Shown: positions 14,216 through 22,352 of the stretch, in pieces
Position numbering within the stretch: position 1 is the stretch's first letter
Layout: each line of letters begins with the position of its first letter
Source: RGIG5579 sp045543495
Lineage (GTDB): Bacteria; Bacillota; Clostridia; Oscillospirales; SIG627
Direction of reading: 5' to 3'
Assembly: GCA_045543495.1 (NCBI GenBank)
Contig: JAZQMO010000041.1
Span: 1-37,143, forward strand
Length of the DNA: 37,143 bases
Position numbers and translations under genes: made by a program
Notes under the pieces: model-generated
Databases searched by the model: none
Seen by the model: the letters and a program-made list of their open reading frames with translations, nothing else
Told to the model about the DNA's origin: nothing

Positions 14216-14753
14216 GGTTTCCAAGGCTTATGAAAAGCCTGTTTTAACCGAGCTTTCTCTCACCTTTCCCGAAAGGGGGCTGTATCTGATCCGAGGGGAA
14301 AGCGGCTGTGGCAAGACCACCCTCCTGCGCCTTGTGGCAGGGCTGGAAAAGCCCGATGGAGGCCGGATCCGATTCCCCGAGGGAACAAAGCTCTCCTTTG
14401 TCTTTCAGGAGGCAAGGCTGGTGCCTCACCTGACGCTTCTGGAAAATGTAATGCTGGTGGGGGAAAAGGCCAATAAAAAGGCGGCTCTTTCTATTTTGGA
14501 ATCTCTTTCCCTTACGGGAGCGGAGCACAAATTTCCTCACGAGCTCTCAGGCGGTATGAGACTGCGAGGGGCCATTGCAAGAAGCCTGTTTTACGGCGGT
14601 GACATTTACCTTTGGGATGAGCCAACCAAGGAATTGGACCCCGAAAATCGGGATCGGGTCATTGCTTTGGCAAAAAGGCTGTCGGAAAACGCTCTTGTGA
14701 TCTGTGTGACCCACGATCCGCATTTTTTGGAAGGCAAGGAGATCAAGCTGTAA
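14199..14753 (+). CDS. ABC transporter ATPase, compact (SsuB/TauB type)
   Basis: A 184-residue nucleotide-binding subunit. It has all catalytic elements: Walker A GESGCGKTTLL (about residues 34-44), Q-loop VFQEAR, signature LSGGMRLRGAIARS (variant of LSGGQ), Walker B IYLWDEPTKELD with catalytic Glu and D-loop, and the H-loop CVTHDPHF. It ends about 14 residues after the H-loop, whereas SsuB-type proteins are usually 240-260 residues, so the C-terminal regulatory tail and part of the helical domain are missing. The intact motifs argue for a short functional enzyme, not a broken gene. Its start overlaps the permease end and the AAAGGAGG at 14184-14191 serves as RBS. Confidence 0.9.
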   Translation: MLTLDKVSKAYEKPVLTELSLTFPERGLYLIRGESGCGKTTLLRLVAGLEKPDGGRIRFPEGTKLSFVFQEARLVPHLTLLENVMLVGEKANKKAALSILESLSLTGAEHKFPHELSGGMRLRGAIARSLFYGGDIYLWDEPTKELDPENRDRVIALAKRLSENALVICVTHDPHFLEGKEIKL

Positions 14754-14757
14754 AGAA

Positions 14758-14784
14758 AGCGCAGTAGCTTTTCACTACTGCGCT
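14758..14784 (+). terminator. Bidirectional terminator between the ABC operon and the InlB-repeat gene
   Basis: AGCGCAGTAG (14758-14767), 7-nt loop, CTACTGCGCT (14775-14784). T-rich tails occur on both sides, so it can end both converging transcripts. Confidence 0.8.
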
Positions 14785-14795
14785 AATCTTTTGCT

Positions 14796-16307
14796 TTAAG
14801 ACTTACCGAAGAGCCCTCGGAACCACTTTTTGATCAGGTAACCGTAGGAGAGCTGATAGCGCTCCTTCACGATCACAAGAGCGATGGCCGCCAAGGAAAG
14901 AAGGAAGATCACCACGATGGCTCCCCAAGGGAAGCCGTCGGCCGCATAGGGATCGGCGGGATCCACCCCTTCTCCGAAGGCGGTGGTCAAAACGAAAATG
15001 GCCGTAACGGTCACATCCCTTCCGGGAAGGATCACGGTGGTTTCGGCAGAGGCGGGATCCACCACGGCTCCGTCTACACTGCACTCCCAGCGGGAGAAGG
15101 CATAGCCCTCGGCGGCGGTGGCACCAATGGGAACGGTAACACCCATTTCATAGGTGCCCGCCTTTCCCGAAATACTGCCGCCCACACCGGCGACCAATTT
15201 CAGCACATAGCCGCCCTTGACAAAGACTGCGTGAACGGTGCAATCCTCATCGGGCATGGTAAAGGTGGTATTTTCCTTTTTATCATTTTCAAATTTGCCC
15301 TTGGCACTGCTGCACTCCCAATGGGAGAAGGCAAAGCCTGCCGTGGGGCTGGCGGTCAGATTGATCACGTGATCCACCCCTGCCTTCATGACCCCGATCT
15401 CGGGCAGAATGGCACCGCCCTCGGTGGCAGAGAGGGTGAGATTGCGAACGGAGGAGGCAAAATTGGCGGTGACGGTAAAATCCGATGCGGGGCAGGTCAA
15501 GGTCACCTCATCCTTGTCGTACTCGGAGAAGAAGGCTCCGTTGACGGCACTCCAATTCAGGAAGATATATTCCTCTGCCGCCGTAGCACGGAGGATGATC
15601 TCCTCTCCCACGTGGCACTCGTATTTTCCTGCGCTGTTTTTGGTCTTATCCTCTACGACCACCTCACCCTTTCCCTGTGTTTTTACAGTGAAATAATAGG
15701 TGATAAATTCAAATCTCATCTGCAGGCTCACATTCTCACCCGGCATGGTGAAGCTGAGCTTGGGATTGGTCTTTTGCTCGGGGGTCAATTCCAGAGAGGG
15801 GGCATTTTCCACCCATTCCACAAAACGGAAGCCTTCATAAGGAAGGGCCTCCACCGAAACGGTCTCCCCTTGCACAAACAGGTTTCTTTCTCCGGGGATA
15901 AAGCCCTGACCGCCGATGGTATCCTGCTCCACGGTAAGGGTGAAGCTGGGGGCTTCCTTGAACTTTGCGGTAACGGTAACATCCTCACTCGGCATTGTAA
16001 AGGTAATGGAGGGGGTCAGAAGATCCAAAGCGGAATTTTCCAATTTGCCACTTACTTCCCAGGAGACAAACAGCTGCCCCTTGTCGGGTGTGGCCTGAAG
16101 GGTGACCTTTTTGCCTGCTTCCACCGTGGCAGGAGAGGCGGGAATCGCCTGATCCGAAACGGTACAAGAGATGCTTCCCTTTCCCGAGGGGGAAAAGGTC
16201 AGGGAAAAGGCGGTTTTATTTTCCTCTGCGCTGACACACAGGGAAAAGGATAGTATCAGGATCAAAGTGATCGGAACAAGAAAACATGAGCGGAGCCTGT
16301 TTTTCAT
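14796..16307 (-). CDS. Secreted/membrane-anchored protein of InlB B-type repeats
   Basis: A 503-residue protein with an N-terminal signal peptide (MKNRLRSCFLVPITLILILS, cleavage likely near CVSAEE). Then come about six or seven copies of an 80-residue beta repeat of the divergent InlB B-repeat type, each with a GG or GxG turn, a G-Y-x-F-x-x-W core (GFRFVEWVE, YIFLNWSAV, GFAFSHWEC, GYAFSRWEC) and a TMP-x-x-D-x-x-V-x-A-x-F ending. A hydrophobic helix near residues 458-480 and a basic tail (KKWFRGLFGKS) anchor it in the membrane; there is no LPxTG. The frame is open upstream through the gene on the other strand, so I start at the ATG at 16305-16307. Function unknown; an adhesion or envelope role is inferred. 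Confidence 0.85.
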   Translation of the reverse strand: MKNRLRSCFLVPITLILILSFSLCVSAEENKTAFSLTFSPSGKGSISCTVSDQAIPASPATVEAGKKVTLQATPDKGQLFVSWEVSGKLENSALDLLTPSITFTMPSEDVTVTAKFKEAPSFTLTVEQDTIGGQGFIPGERNLFVQGETVSVEALPYEGFRFVEWVENAPSLELTPEQKTNPKLSFTMPGENVSLQMRFEFITYYFTVKTQGKGEVVVEDKTKNSAGKYECHVGEEIILRATAAEEYIFLNWSAVNGAFFSEYDKDEVTLTCPASDFTVTANFASSVRNLTLSATEGGAILPEIGVMKAGVDHVINLTASPTAGFAFSHWECSSAKGKFENDKKENTTFTMPDEDCTVHAVFVKGGYVLKLVAGVGGSISGKAGTYEMGVTVPIGATAAEGYAFSRWECSVDGAVVDPASAETTVILPGRDVTVTAIFVLTTAFGEGVDPADPYAADGFPWGAIVVIFLLSLAAIALVIVKERYQLSYGYLIKKWFRGLFGKS

Positions 16308-16388
16308 AAGAACAAAATCCTTTCTGTTTTTTGGAATATCCCCTATGAGAACGGGGAACAGTAAAGAAAAATCCAAGGAGGATCTTTC

Positions 16389-17804
16389 TTGAAGGTGAAC
16401 CTCAATACCGTTTGCAACAAAATCGAACAAGCACTGCAAGCGGGCAGTATATTTGATCTGAAAAAACGCTGCTTTACGGCAGGAGGCCTTGAGGCGGTAT
16501 GCTACTACATCATCGGGTATGCGGATCTTTTATATTTAAGTCAGATCCTCGATTCCCTGCAAAAAATCCCTCGGGATGAGGGACCCGAAAGCGAAGAAGA
16601 GCTGATGGAGCGGTTTTTGCCCTTTGCTTCCGCAGAAATTGCTCCCTCGGCCGAGGCCGCCGCAGAGGAGATCCTTCGAGGAAGCACGGTTTTTGTATTT
16701 GACGGAATGGAAAAGCCCCTTGTTTGCGATGTCAGGCGTTTTGCCACGAGAAGCACGCAGGAGCCGGAAAAGGACCGCACGCTCCGAGGCCCCCACATCG
16801 GTCTGAACGAAAGCCTGATTGAAAATATGATTCAGATCAGGCGGTATTTGAGAACGAGCCGTCTGGAAACAAGGCGATACCTTTTGGGAGAGACCATCAG
16901 AACGGAGGTGGCGATCCTCTCTTTGGAGGGAAAGGCAGACAAAAAGCTCTTATCCTACCTTGATAAGACTCTGAAAAACGCCAAGGTCCCCACCCTTTCC
17001 ATGACACAGGAAAGCCTTGTGAATCTATTGTTTCCCCAAAAAGGGATGGGACTGCTCAATCCCTTTCCCAAGGTGCGCTACACCGAAAGACCCGATGTGG
17101 CCGCCGCCACCATTACGGAGGGAAAGATCGCCATTCTGTGCGACAACTCCCCCTCGGTCATTTTGTTGCCCGAGTGTATATTTGACTTTTTTGAAGAGGC
17201 GGATGATTACTATTTTCCCCCGTTTACCGCAAGCTATTTGCGCCTTGTGCGAGGCTTTGTATTTCTCTCCTCGGTATTTCTCATTCCCATTTGGCTTTTG
17301 GTGGTAAAATATGCAAATTTCGTTCCCCAAACCTTCAGCTTCATTCTCACGGAGGGGGACTACGCCGTTCCCCTTTTTCTCCAATTTCTCATTATTGAGC
17401 TGGCGCTGGACGGCTTGAAGATGGCCTCCCTCAACACCCCCAACACACTTTCCAATTCCTTTTCCGTCATCGGAGGGCTCCTTTTGGGAGAATTTGCGGT
17501 GAAAAGCGGCTGGTTTGTTCCCCAGACCATTCTCTATTCCGCCTTTACGGGAATTGCCAATTACGTTCCCACCAATTATGAATTGGGGTACAGCTTCAAA
17601 TTCATTCGCATCAGCCTGATCCTATTGGTGGAGTTTTTCGGAATTTGGGGACTGGTGGGCGGAACCCTATTTTGGCTTTTGGTATTGATCAGCACCAAGA
17701 GCATTGCGGGGAAACACTATCTGTATCCCCTCTTCCCCTTTGATCCCAAGGCTGCAAGAAAGCTCTTTTTCCGAAGCAGAACGGGAGAGGAGCAAAACCT
17801 TTGA
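16389..17804 (+). CDS. Spore germination protein, GerA/SpoVAF family
   Basis: A 471-residue protein of the GerA_N family. The soluble N-terminal domain carries GSTVFVFDGMEKPLVCDVR and RGPHIGLNESLIENMIQIR, the family signature with PxxGFxE changed to PHIGLNE. The C-terminal half has about five membrane helices, including PTNYELGYSFKFIRI (family PxxE-like region near residue 395). These proteins are nutrient-germinant receptor A subunits or the SpoVAF partner of the SpoVA DPA channel in the spore inner membrane; no B or C subunit and no spoVA genes lie next to it, which fits an orphan SpoVAF-like protein. It uses a TTG start at 16389 with AAGGAGG 8 nt upstream. It marks the organism as a spore-former. 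Confidence 0.88.
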   Translation: MKVNLNTVCNKIEQALQAGSIFDLKKRCFTAGGLEAVCYYIIGYADLLYLSQILDSLQKIPRDEGPESEEELMERFLPFASAEIAPSAEAAAEEILRGSTVFVFDGMEKPLVCDVRRFATRSTQEPEKDRTLRGPHIGLNESLIENMIQIRRYLRTSRLETRRYLLGETIRTEVAILSLEGKADKKLLSYLDKTLKNAKVPTLSMTQESLVNLLFPQKGMGLLNPFPKVRYTERPDVAAATITEGKIAILCDNSPSVILLPECIFDFFEEADDYYFPPFTASYLRLVRGFVFLSSVFLIPIWLLVVKYANFVPQTFSFILTEGDYAVPLFLQFLIIELALDGLKMASLNTPNTLSNSFSVIGGLLLGEFAVKSGWFVPQTILYSAFTGIANYVPTNYELGYSFKFIRISLILLVEFFGIWGLVGGTLFWLLVLISTKSIAGKHYLYPLFPFDPKAARKLFFRSRTGEEQNL

Positions 17805-17814
17805 CAAAGAGAGA

Positions 17815-17852
17815 AAAATTTTGCCGAAAACTTACGCTTTCGGCAAAATTTT
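17815..17852 (+). terminator. Bidirectional terminator between the germination gene and ispH-rpsA
   Basis: A 15-bp perfect stem, AAAATTTTGCCGAAA (17815-17829) with its complement at 17838-17852 and an 8-nt loop. Both strands carry T-rich 3' flanks. Confidence 0.85.
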
Positions 17853-17866
17853 ATGATTCATATCAA

Positions 17867-19912
17867 TTAGTTCTGAGCTTCCTCTGCAGGAGCGGCTTCC
17901 TCTGCAGGAGCGGCTTCCTCAGCGGGAGCAACATACTCTGCATTTTCCTGAAGGATCTCTTCCTCGGCTTCCTCTTTTGCCTTCTCAATGAGAGAACGCA
18001 TGGACAGGCTGACTCTGTGGGTCTCGTAGTTGATGTCAACCACCTCTACCTGAACCTCGTCACCAACCTTGAGAACCTCGGCGGGATTTGCGATCTTGTG
18101 ATCGGCGATCTGAGAAATGTGAATGAGACCGTCAATACCGGGGATCAATTCAGCGAAAGCACCGAAGGTGGTGAGGCTGACGATCTTTACGGTTGCCACA
18201 TCTCCTGCCTGATACTGATCCTGAATCAGGTTCCAGGGATTGGTCTCCTCGGTCTTGTAGCCAAGGCTGATCTTGCGGGTCTCGGGATTGATCTCCTTCA
18301 CGAAAACGGTAATCTCATCGCCGATGCTGACTACCTCAGCAGGGCTCTTCAGCTTCTTCCAGGAGAGCTCGGTAATGTGAACCATACCGTCCACACCGCC
18401 AAGATCCACAAATGCACCGTAAGAGGTGATGGATTTTACCTTACCGGTATATACCTGATCCACAGCAACCTGTGCCCAGAACTTTTCCTCCAGAGCCTTT
18501 CTCTCTTCACGGAGAACCTCACGGATGGAAGCGATCGCTCTCTTTCTGGCAGGATCGATCTCAACGATCTTGAAGGCAACCTCCTGACCCAGCATGTTAT
18601 CCAGATTTGCGCCCTTGGGAGAACCGGTGAGGGATGCGGGAACAAAGTAGCTCTGCAGCTCGTCGGAAACGAGGATGCCGCCCTTGATCACAGCGCTTAC
18701 CTTTCCGGAAAGGGTTACTGCATTTTCATAGGCTTCCTGAGTCTTAGCCCAGCCTGCACGGGAGTCCACTCTCTTCTTGGAAACCTGAACGGTTCCTTCG
18801 GGATCGTTGAACTTCTGCACCAAAACGGTGATCTCATCGCCTACCTTGAAGCTGGCGGGGAGATTGGATTCGCTGTCTGCTACTTCGCCGGAAGGAAGGA
18901 TACCGGTATGCTTGATACCCAGATCCACATGTACCTCATTGGTAAAGACACTCGTAACGATGCCTGTAACTTCTTCTCCTGTTCTGATGGTTTTGAAAGA
19001 TTGGTTGAGCATTTCCTCAAAGCTCATTTCGTCGTTTTTGATTTCCGACATGGTTTGTATTACCTCCTTGATCACACTGTCCGGAGTCGAGGCTCCCGCC
19101 GAAACTCCCACAGTCATATTCTTTTTTAATAGATTTTGCGGCAATTCAGCCGCATTTCTGATATGAACGGTCTTGCAAATCTCTTCGCTGACCGAAACCA
19201 GCTTTTTGGTGTTACTGCTTTCTTTTCCTCCGACGATGACCACAAGGTCACTTTGCTCTGCAATGGTGCGAACATCCTTTTGACGGATTCCCGTTACATT
19301 GCAAATGGTGTCAAAAAAGCTCAATTTGGGAAAGGCCTTCCTTGCCCGCTCACAGCACTCCTCCCAAACCGCCACGCTATGGGTGGTTTGCGACAGGAAA
19401 ATGTGCCGCAGGTGAGTGGGGGCCTTTTTTTCATACTCGCCAAGCTCCGAAGCGGTGGATATGACCACCACGGGAAAATGCTCGGCACAGCTGACGATAC
19501 CCAAGACCTCGGGGTGAGTGGCATCTCCCAGCAAAACAAACACGATCTCTTCCCCGTTTTTCAAGGCCTCTGCCTCTTCTCGGGTAACGATGCTGTGGAT
19601 CTTCTTCACAAAGGGACAGGTGGCATCCACATAAGGGATCTTCTTTTCCTCCAAGGCCTTGACCACAGAGGATGGGACTCCGTGGGTTCGGATAAACACC
19701 AAGGCGTTTTCCCGATCCACTCCGTCCAGATCGGCACAGTCCAAATTGACCACACCGCGCTTTTCCAGATCGGAATTGAAATCCTCGTTATGAATGATAT
19801 GACCTAAGGTATAGATCGTTTTTTCATTTTTTGCGATCTCCTGCTCCAAAAGCTCCACCGCACGGCGGACGCCGAAGCAAAAGCCTGCGTGCTCACTGAG
19901 AAGGATCTTCAC
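17867..19912 (-). CDS. ispH: IspH fused to S1-domain (RpsA) protein
   Basis: A 681-residue fusion. Residues 1 to about 283 are HMB-PP reductase (last step of the MEP isoprenoid pathway), with the three [4Fe-4S] cysteines in AGFCFGVRRAVE, DATCPFV and DTICNVTGIRQ, the His ligands in GHIIHNED, THGVPSS and SQTTHS, and catalytic Glu in THPEVLG. Residues from about 310 hold four S1 RNA-binding domains, the last two most canonical (YGAFVDLGGVDGMVHITELS and FGAFAELIPGIDGLIHISQI). The IspH-S1 fusion is known from Clostridia and normally replaces separate genes. The tail is acidic (EEAAPA repeats). Starts with ATG at 19910-19912, overlapping plsC by 4 nt. Whether the S1 part acts on the ribosome is not shown by sequence. 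Confidence 0.95.
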   Translation of the reverse strand: MKILLSEHAGFCFGVRRAVELLEQEIAKNEKTIYTLGHIIHNEDFNSDLEKRGVVNLDCADLDGVDRENALVFIRTHGVPSSVVKALEEKKIPYVDATCPFVKKIHSIVTREEAEALKNGEEIVFVLLGDATHPEVLGIVSCAEHFPVVVISTASELGEYEKKAPTHLRHIFLSQTTHSVAVWEECCERARKAFPKLSFFDTICNVTGIRQKDVRTIAEQSDLVVIVGGKESSNTKKLVSVSEEICKTVHIRNAAELPQNLLKKNMTVGVSAGASTPDSVIKEVIQTMSEIKNDEMSFEEMLNQSFKTIRTGEEVTGIVTSVFTNEVHVDLGIKHTGILPSGEVADSESNLPASFKVGDEITVLVQKFNDPEGTVQVSKKRVDSRAGWAKTQEAYENAVTLSGKVSAVIKGGILVSDELQSYFVPASLTGSPKGANLDNMLGQEVAFKIVEIDPARKRAIASIREVLREERKALEEKFWAQVAVDQVYTGKVKSITSYGAFVDLGGVDGMVHITELSWKKLKSPAEVVSIGDEITVFVKEINPETRKISLGYKTEETNPWNLIQDQYQAGDVATVKIVSLTTFGAFAELIPGIDGLIHISQIADHKIANPAEVLKVGDEVQVEVVDINYETHRVSLSMRSLIEKAKEEAEEEILQENAEYVAPAEEAAPAEEAAPAEEAQN
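17878..17931 (-). repeat. 18-bp tandem repeat encoding the EEAAPA tail of IspH-S1
   Basis: Three units of CTTCCTCTGCAGGAGCGG (17878-17895, 17896-17913 identical; 17914-17931 divergent). In-frame, so copy-number change would lengthen or shorten the acidic tail by 6 residues. Confidence 0.9.
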
Positions 19913-20520
19913 TTGGCAGCCTCTCGAGCCTTTTCCTCCAGCTCTGCGATCCGCTCAAAAAGCTTCTCGGTAACATACATGGACTGCTCCTTCTTTCCCA
20001 TCTCCTCGGGGGCTTCAAACCATTCCGGCTCACCGAAGCAAAGATAGGTGCGGCGGAACAGGGTAACTTTATAATTCTTGGAGTAGATGCCGACAGGGAG
20101 AATGCGAACGCCCGAAAGGGTCGCCATCATTCCTGCGCCGCCCTTGAAATCCTCTTTCTTCAAAGGGTAGCGGCAACGGGTACCTTGGGGAAATACCGAT
20201 AAGATGGCTCCGGCCTTTAATTCCCGCACTGCCATACGAAGCTTTGCCGCATCGCCGCCGTTGCGGGAGAGCGGAATGACACCGCACTCCTTGACCCATT
20301 TTCCGATGATGGGACGGGAGAAGAGCTCCTCCTTGGCCATAAAGGTCATTCTTCCGGGAAGAAAGATGGCAAGGTACAGGGGATCAAAAAATGAAATGTG
20401 GTTGGGACAGACGATCAGGCCTTCCTCCGGCAGGGTCTGGGGTGCATTGATAAGGCGGACCGGAAAGAAAAAACGGATGAGCGGTCTGAAAAACCGAACC
20501 AAACGATCATACAAGCACAT
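19909..20520 (-). CDS. plsC: 1-acyl-sn-glycerol-3-phosphate acyltransferase (PlsC-like)
   Basis: A 203-residue membrane-associated acyltransferase of phospholipid synthesis that makes phosphatidic acid from lysophosphatidic acid. Block I NHISFFD (NHx4D catalytic motif) lies at about residue 39 and block III FPQGTR at about residue 110, where nearly all family members have FPEGTR. A hydrophobic amphipathic N-terminus (RFFRPLIRFFFPVRL) suits the membrane interface. A TTG start is possible 4 codons upstream, but TTGGGAG lies 5 nt before the ATG at 20518-20520. It is co-transcribed with ispH-rpsA, overlapping by 4 nt. Confidence 0.92.
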   Translation of the reverse strand: MCLYDRLVRFFRPLIRFFFPVRLINAPQTLPEEGLIVCPNHISFFDPLYLAIFLPGRMTFMAKEELFSRPIIGKWVKECGVIPLSRNGGDAAKLRMAVRELKAGAILSVFPQGTRCRYPLKKEDFKGGAGMMATLSGVRILPVGIYSKNYKVTLFRRTYLCFGEPEWFEAPEEMGKKEQSMYVTEKLFERIAELEEKAREAAK

Positions 20521-20549
20521 ATAAACTCCCAAATTACGTATCGTGGTTC

Positions 20550-20578
20550 ATTATATTACAAAAAAGGGAAAAAGTCAA
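20550..20578 (-). promoter_or_regulatory. Sigma-A promoter for plsC-ispH-rpsA
   Basis: Minus strand TTGACT (20573-20578), 17-bp spacer, TATAAT (20550-20555). 20579-20665 holds nothing else that I can identify. Confidence 0.88.
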
Positions 20579-20666
20579 GGTAATTCCAACAGTTTTTTCG
20601 ATTTTATTTCTCATCAAATTTCACATTTTTCCTTTCCGAAACGCTCATATTCCCACGGAAGAACGA

Positions 20667-20699
20667 AAAAAAGAGAGTGTCAAAAAAGACAACTCTCTC
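20667..20699 (-). terminator. Terminator of the MATE gene
   Basis: Minus strand stem AGAGAG-T-TGTC with GACA-CTCTCT around a T6 loop, followed by a long T-run. One unpaired base. Confidence 0.85.
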
Positions 20700-20708
20700 T
20701 TCTCTTGC

Positions 20709-22097
20709 CTACCGGGCCGCCAAAGCTTCCCTCTCCTCAAGGGCGGCAAAGCGCTTTGCTTCCCTGCTGCGATAAACAAAATAGCAGACCGTCTGGAAGG
20801 AGGAAACCAAAATCCACGAAAGCGGATAACAAAGGAGCAAACTAAAATACGTGTTATACAAGGGGAACACGAATAGAATCCAAAAAATACGACAGAGCAC
20901 CACGCAAAAAATATTCAGGAGCATAGGGACCACGCTCTTGCCCATTCCACGGGTACATCCCACGCTGATCTCTGCCGGAATGTAGATCAAGTAGCCTACG
21001 CCGACGATCAGAAGCCTGGGAATTCCCGTTTGGATCACCTCCAGATCGGAGGTAAAAAGCCCCAAGAAGAACGAAGGGAACAAAGCCACGCCAAGAATCA
21101 TAACGCCTGAAACGGCAGTGCAAAGAAGGATGCCCGCGCCAAACAGTTTGTCGATGCGCTTGAGATTTCTTGCCCCGTAGTTTTGCCCCGAGAAGCTGGT
21201 GCAGGCGGTAAAGGTAGCATTGAGCCCCTGAAAAATGATGGCCTCAATATTGGCAGAGGCGGAATTGGCCGCCACGAACACATCACCAAAGGAATTGATG
21301 GCAGACATAATGACCACGTTGGATGCACTGTAAAGCATTCCGTTCAGTCCGCTGGGAACGCCGATCTTCACCAGCCGCTTGAACTGCTCGGGATCAAATT
21401 TCATTCGGGCAAGGCTCATTCCCTGTTCGCCGGTGGGGTGGAACAGGATTCCCAGCACCATCACGGCAGAAACATAATTGGAAATGATGGTGGCGGCAGC
21501 AACACCGGCGGCATCCCAATGGAATACGGCCACAAAGACAAGATTCAAAACCACATTGACAATGCCCGACAGGGTGAGGATATACATCGGTCTTTTGGTG
21601 TCACCGTAGGAGCGCAAAATAGCGGCACCGAAATTGTAAACGAGAGCGCCCGGCTGACCCAGAAAAATGATCTTCATATAAAGGGCCGCCTGATCGATAA
21701 CCGTTTCGGGAGAGCCCATCAAAAGGAGGAAGGGCTTGGCAAACACAAAGCCCACCACGGCTACAAAAATGCCGCTGATGACGGCAATGATAAGAGCGGT
21801 GTGCATCGCCCGATCCAGCTTTTCCCTCTCCCTTGCGCCGTAAAGGTTGGCGCACACCACATTGGCACCCACGGAAAGGCCCAAAAAGAGATTCAGGATC
21901 AGGTTGGTAATGGCACCGGTGGAGCCTACGGCGGCAAGGGCAGTTTTGGAATCCCGCGCAAAATTACCGACTACCACAACGTCTGCCGAGTGATAAAGCT
22001 GCTGCAACAGCCCCGAAAGAAAGATGGGGATCGCAAAAACGATCAGTTTTTTCAACACCGGACCCCGAGTCAGGTCCATGGAACGAACGTTTGCCAT
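20709..22097 (-). CDS. MATE-family efflux transporter
   Basis: A 462-residue, twelve-helix multidrug/cation antiporter of the MatE family. It shows the opening LTRGPVLKKLIVFAIPIFLS, YHSADVVVVGNFA, AAVGSTGAITNLILNLFLGLS and GANVVCANLYGARE of the family, and the matching motifs in the second half (GVPSGLNGMLYSASNVV, ATFTACTSFSGQNYGA). It belongs to the DinF/NorM-like Na+ or H+ coupled antiporters; substrate unknown. The frame extends upstream to 22169, but AAGGGAGG lies 7 nt before the ATG at 22095-22097. Monocistronic. Confidence 0.95.
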   Translation of the reverse strand: MANVRSMDLTRGPVLKKLIVFAIPIFLSGLLQQLYHSADVVVVGNFARDSKTALAAVGSTGAITNLILNLFLGLSVGANVVCANLYGAREREKLDRAMHTALIIAVISGIFVAVVGFVFAKPFLLLMGSPETVIDQAALYMKIIFLGQPGALVYNFGAAILRSYGDTKRPMYILTLSGIVNVVLNLVFVAVFHWDAAGVAAATIISNYVSAVMVLGILFHPTGEQGMSLARMKFDPEQFKRLVKIGVPSGLNGMLYSASNVVIMSAINSFGDVFVAANSASANIEAIIFQGLNATFTACTSFSGQNYGARNLKRIDKLFGAGILLCTAVSGVMILGVALFPSFFLGLFTSDLEVIQTGIPRLLIVGVGYLIYIPAEISVGCTRGMGKSVVPMLLNIFCVVLCRIFWILFVFPLYNTYFSLLLCYPLSWILVSSFQTVCYFVYRSREAKRFAALEEREALAAR

Positions 22098-22141
22098 CGA
22101 AATACCTCCCTTAGTAAAGCGGATACAATCTCTCCTTTGAA

Positions 22142-22169
22142 ATTTTAGCACGAATTTTCGAAAAAGCAA
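22142..22169 (-). promoter_or_regulatory. Probable sigma-A promoter for the MATE gene
   Basis: Minus strand TTGCTT (22164-22169), 16-bp spacer, TAAAAT (22142-22147). Confidence 0.5.
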
Positions 22170-22270
22170 CGATTTTGAGAAAGAAAAATCAAAAACATTT
22201 CAAAAAACTCTTTTTCTTAACCAAGCAGAAAAAAACACAAGAGAAAATCAGGGGTTTGGAAGGTAAGACC

Positions 22271-22299
22271 TTGACTTTTCGGTATTTTTTTGCTATATT
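22271..22299 (+). promoter_or_regulatory. Sigma-A promoter for the yicC-to-rsgA operon
   Basis: TTGACT (22271-22276), 17-bp spacer, TATATT (22294-22299). No other strong promoter or terminator was found between here and 33917, so the next 12 genes may be one transcript, possibly with internal weak promoters. Confidence 0.8.
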
Positions 22300-22352
22300 A
22301 TATTGATTACTTTTATATATTGATAATTTTAAAGAAGAAGGAATTGATATTT

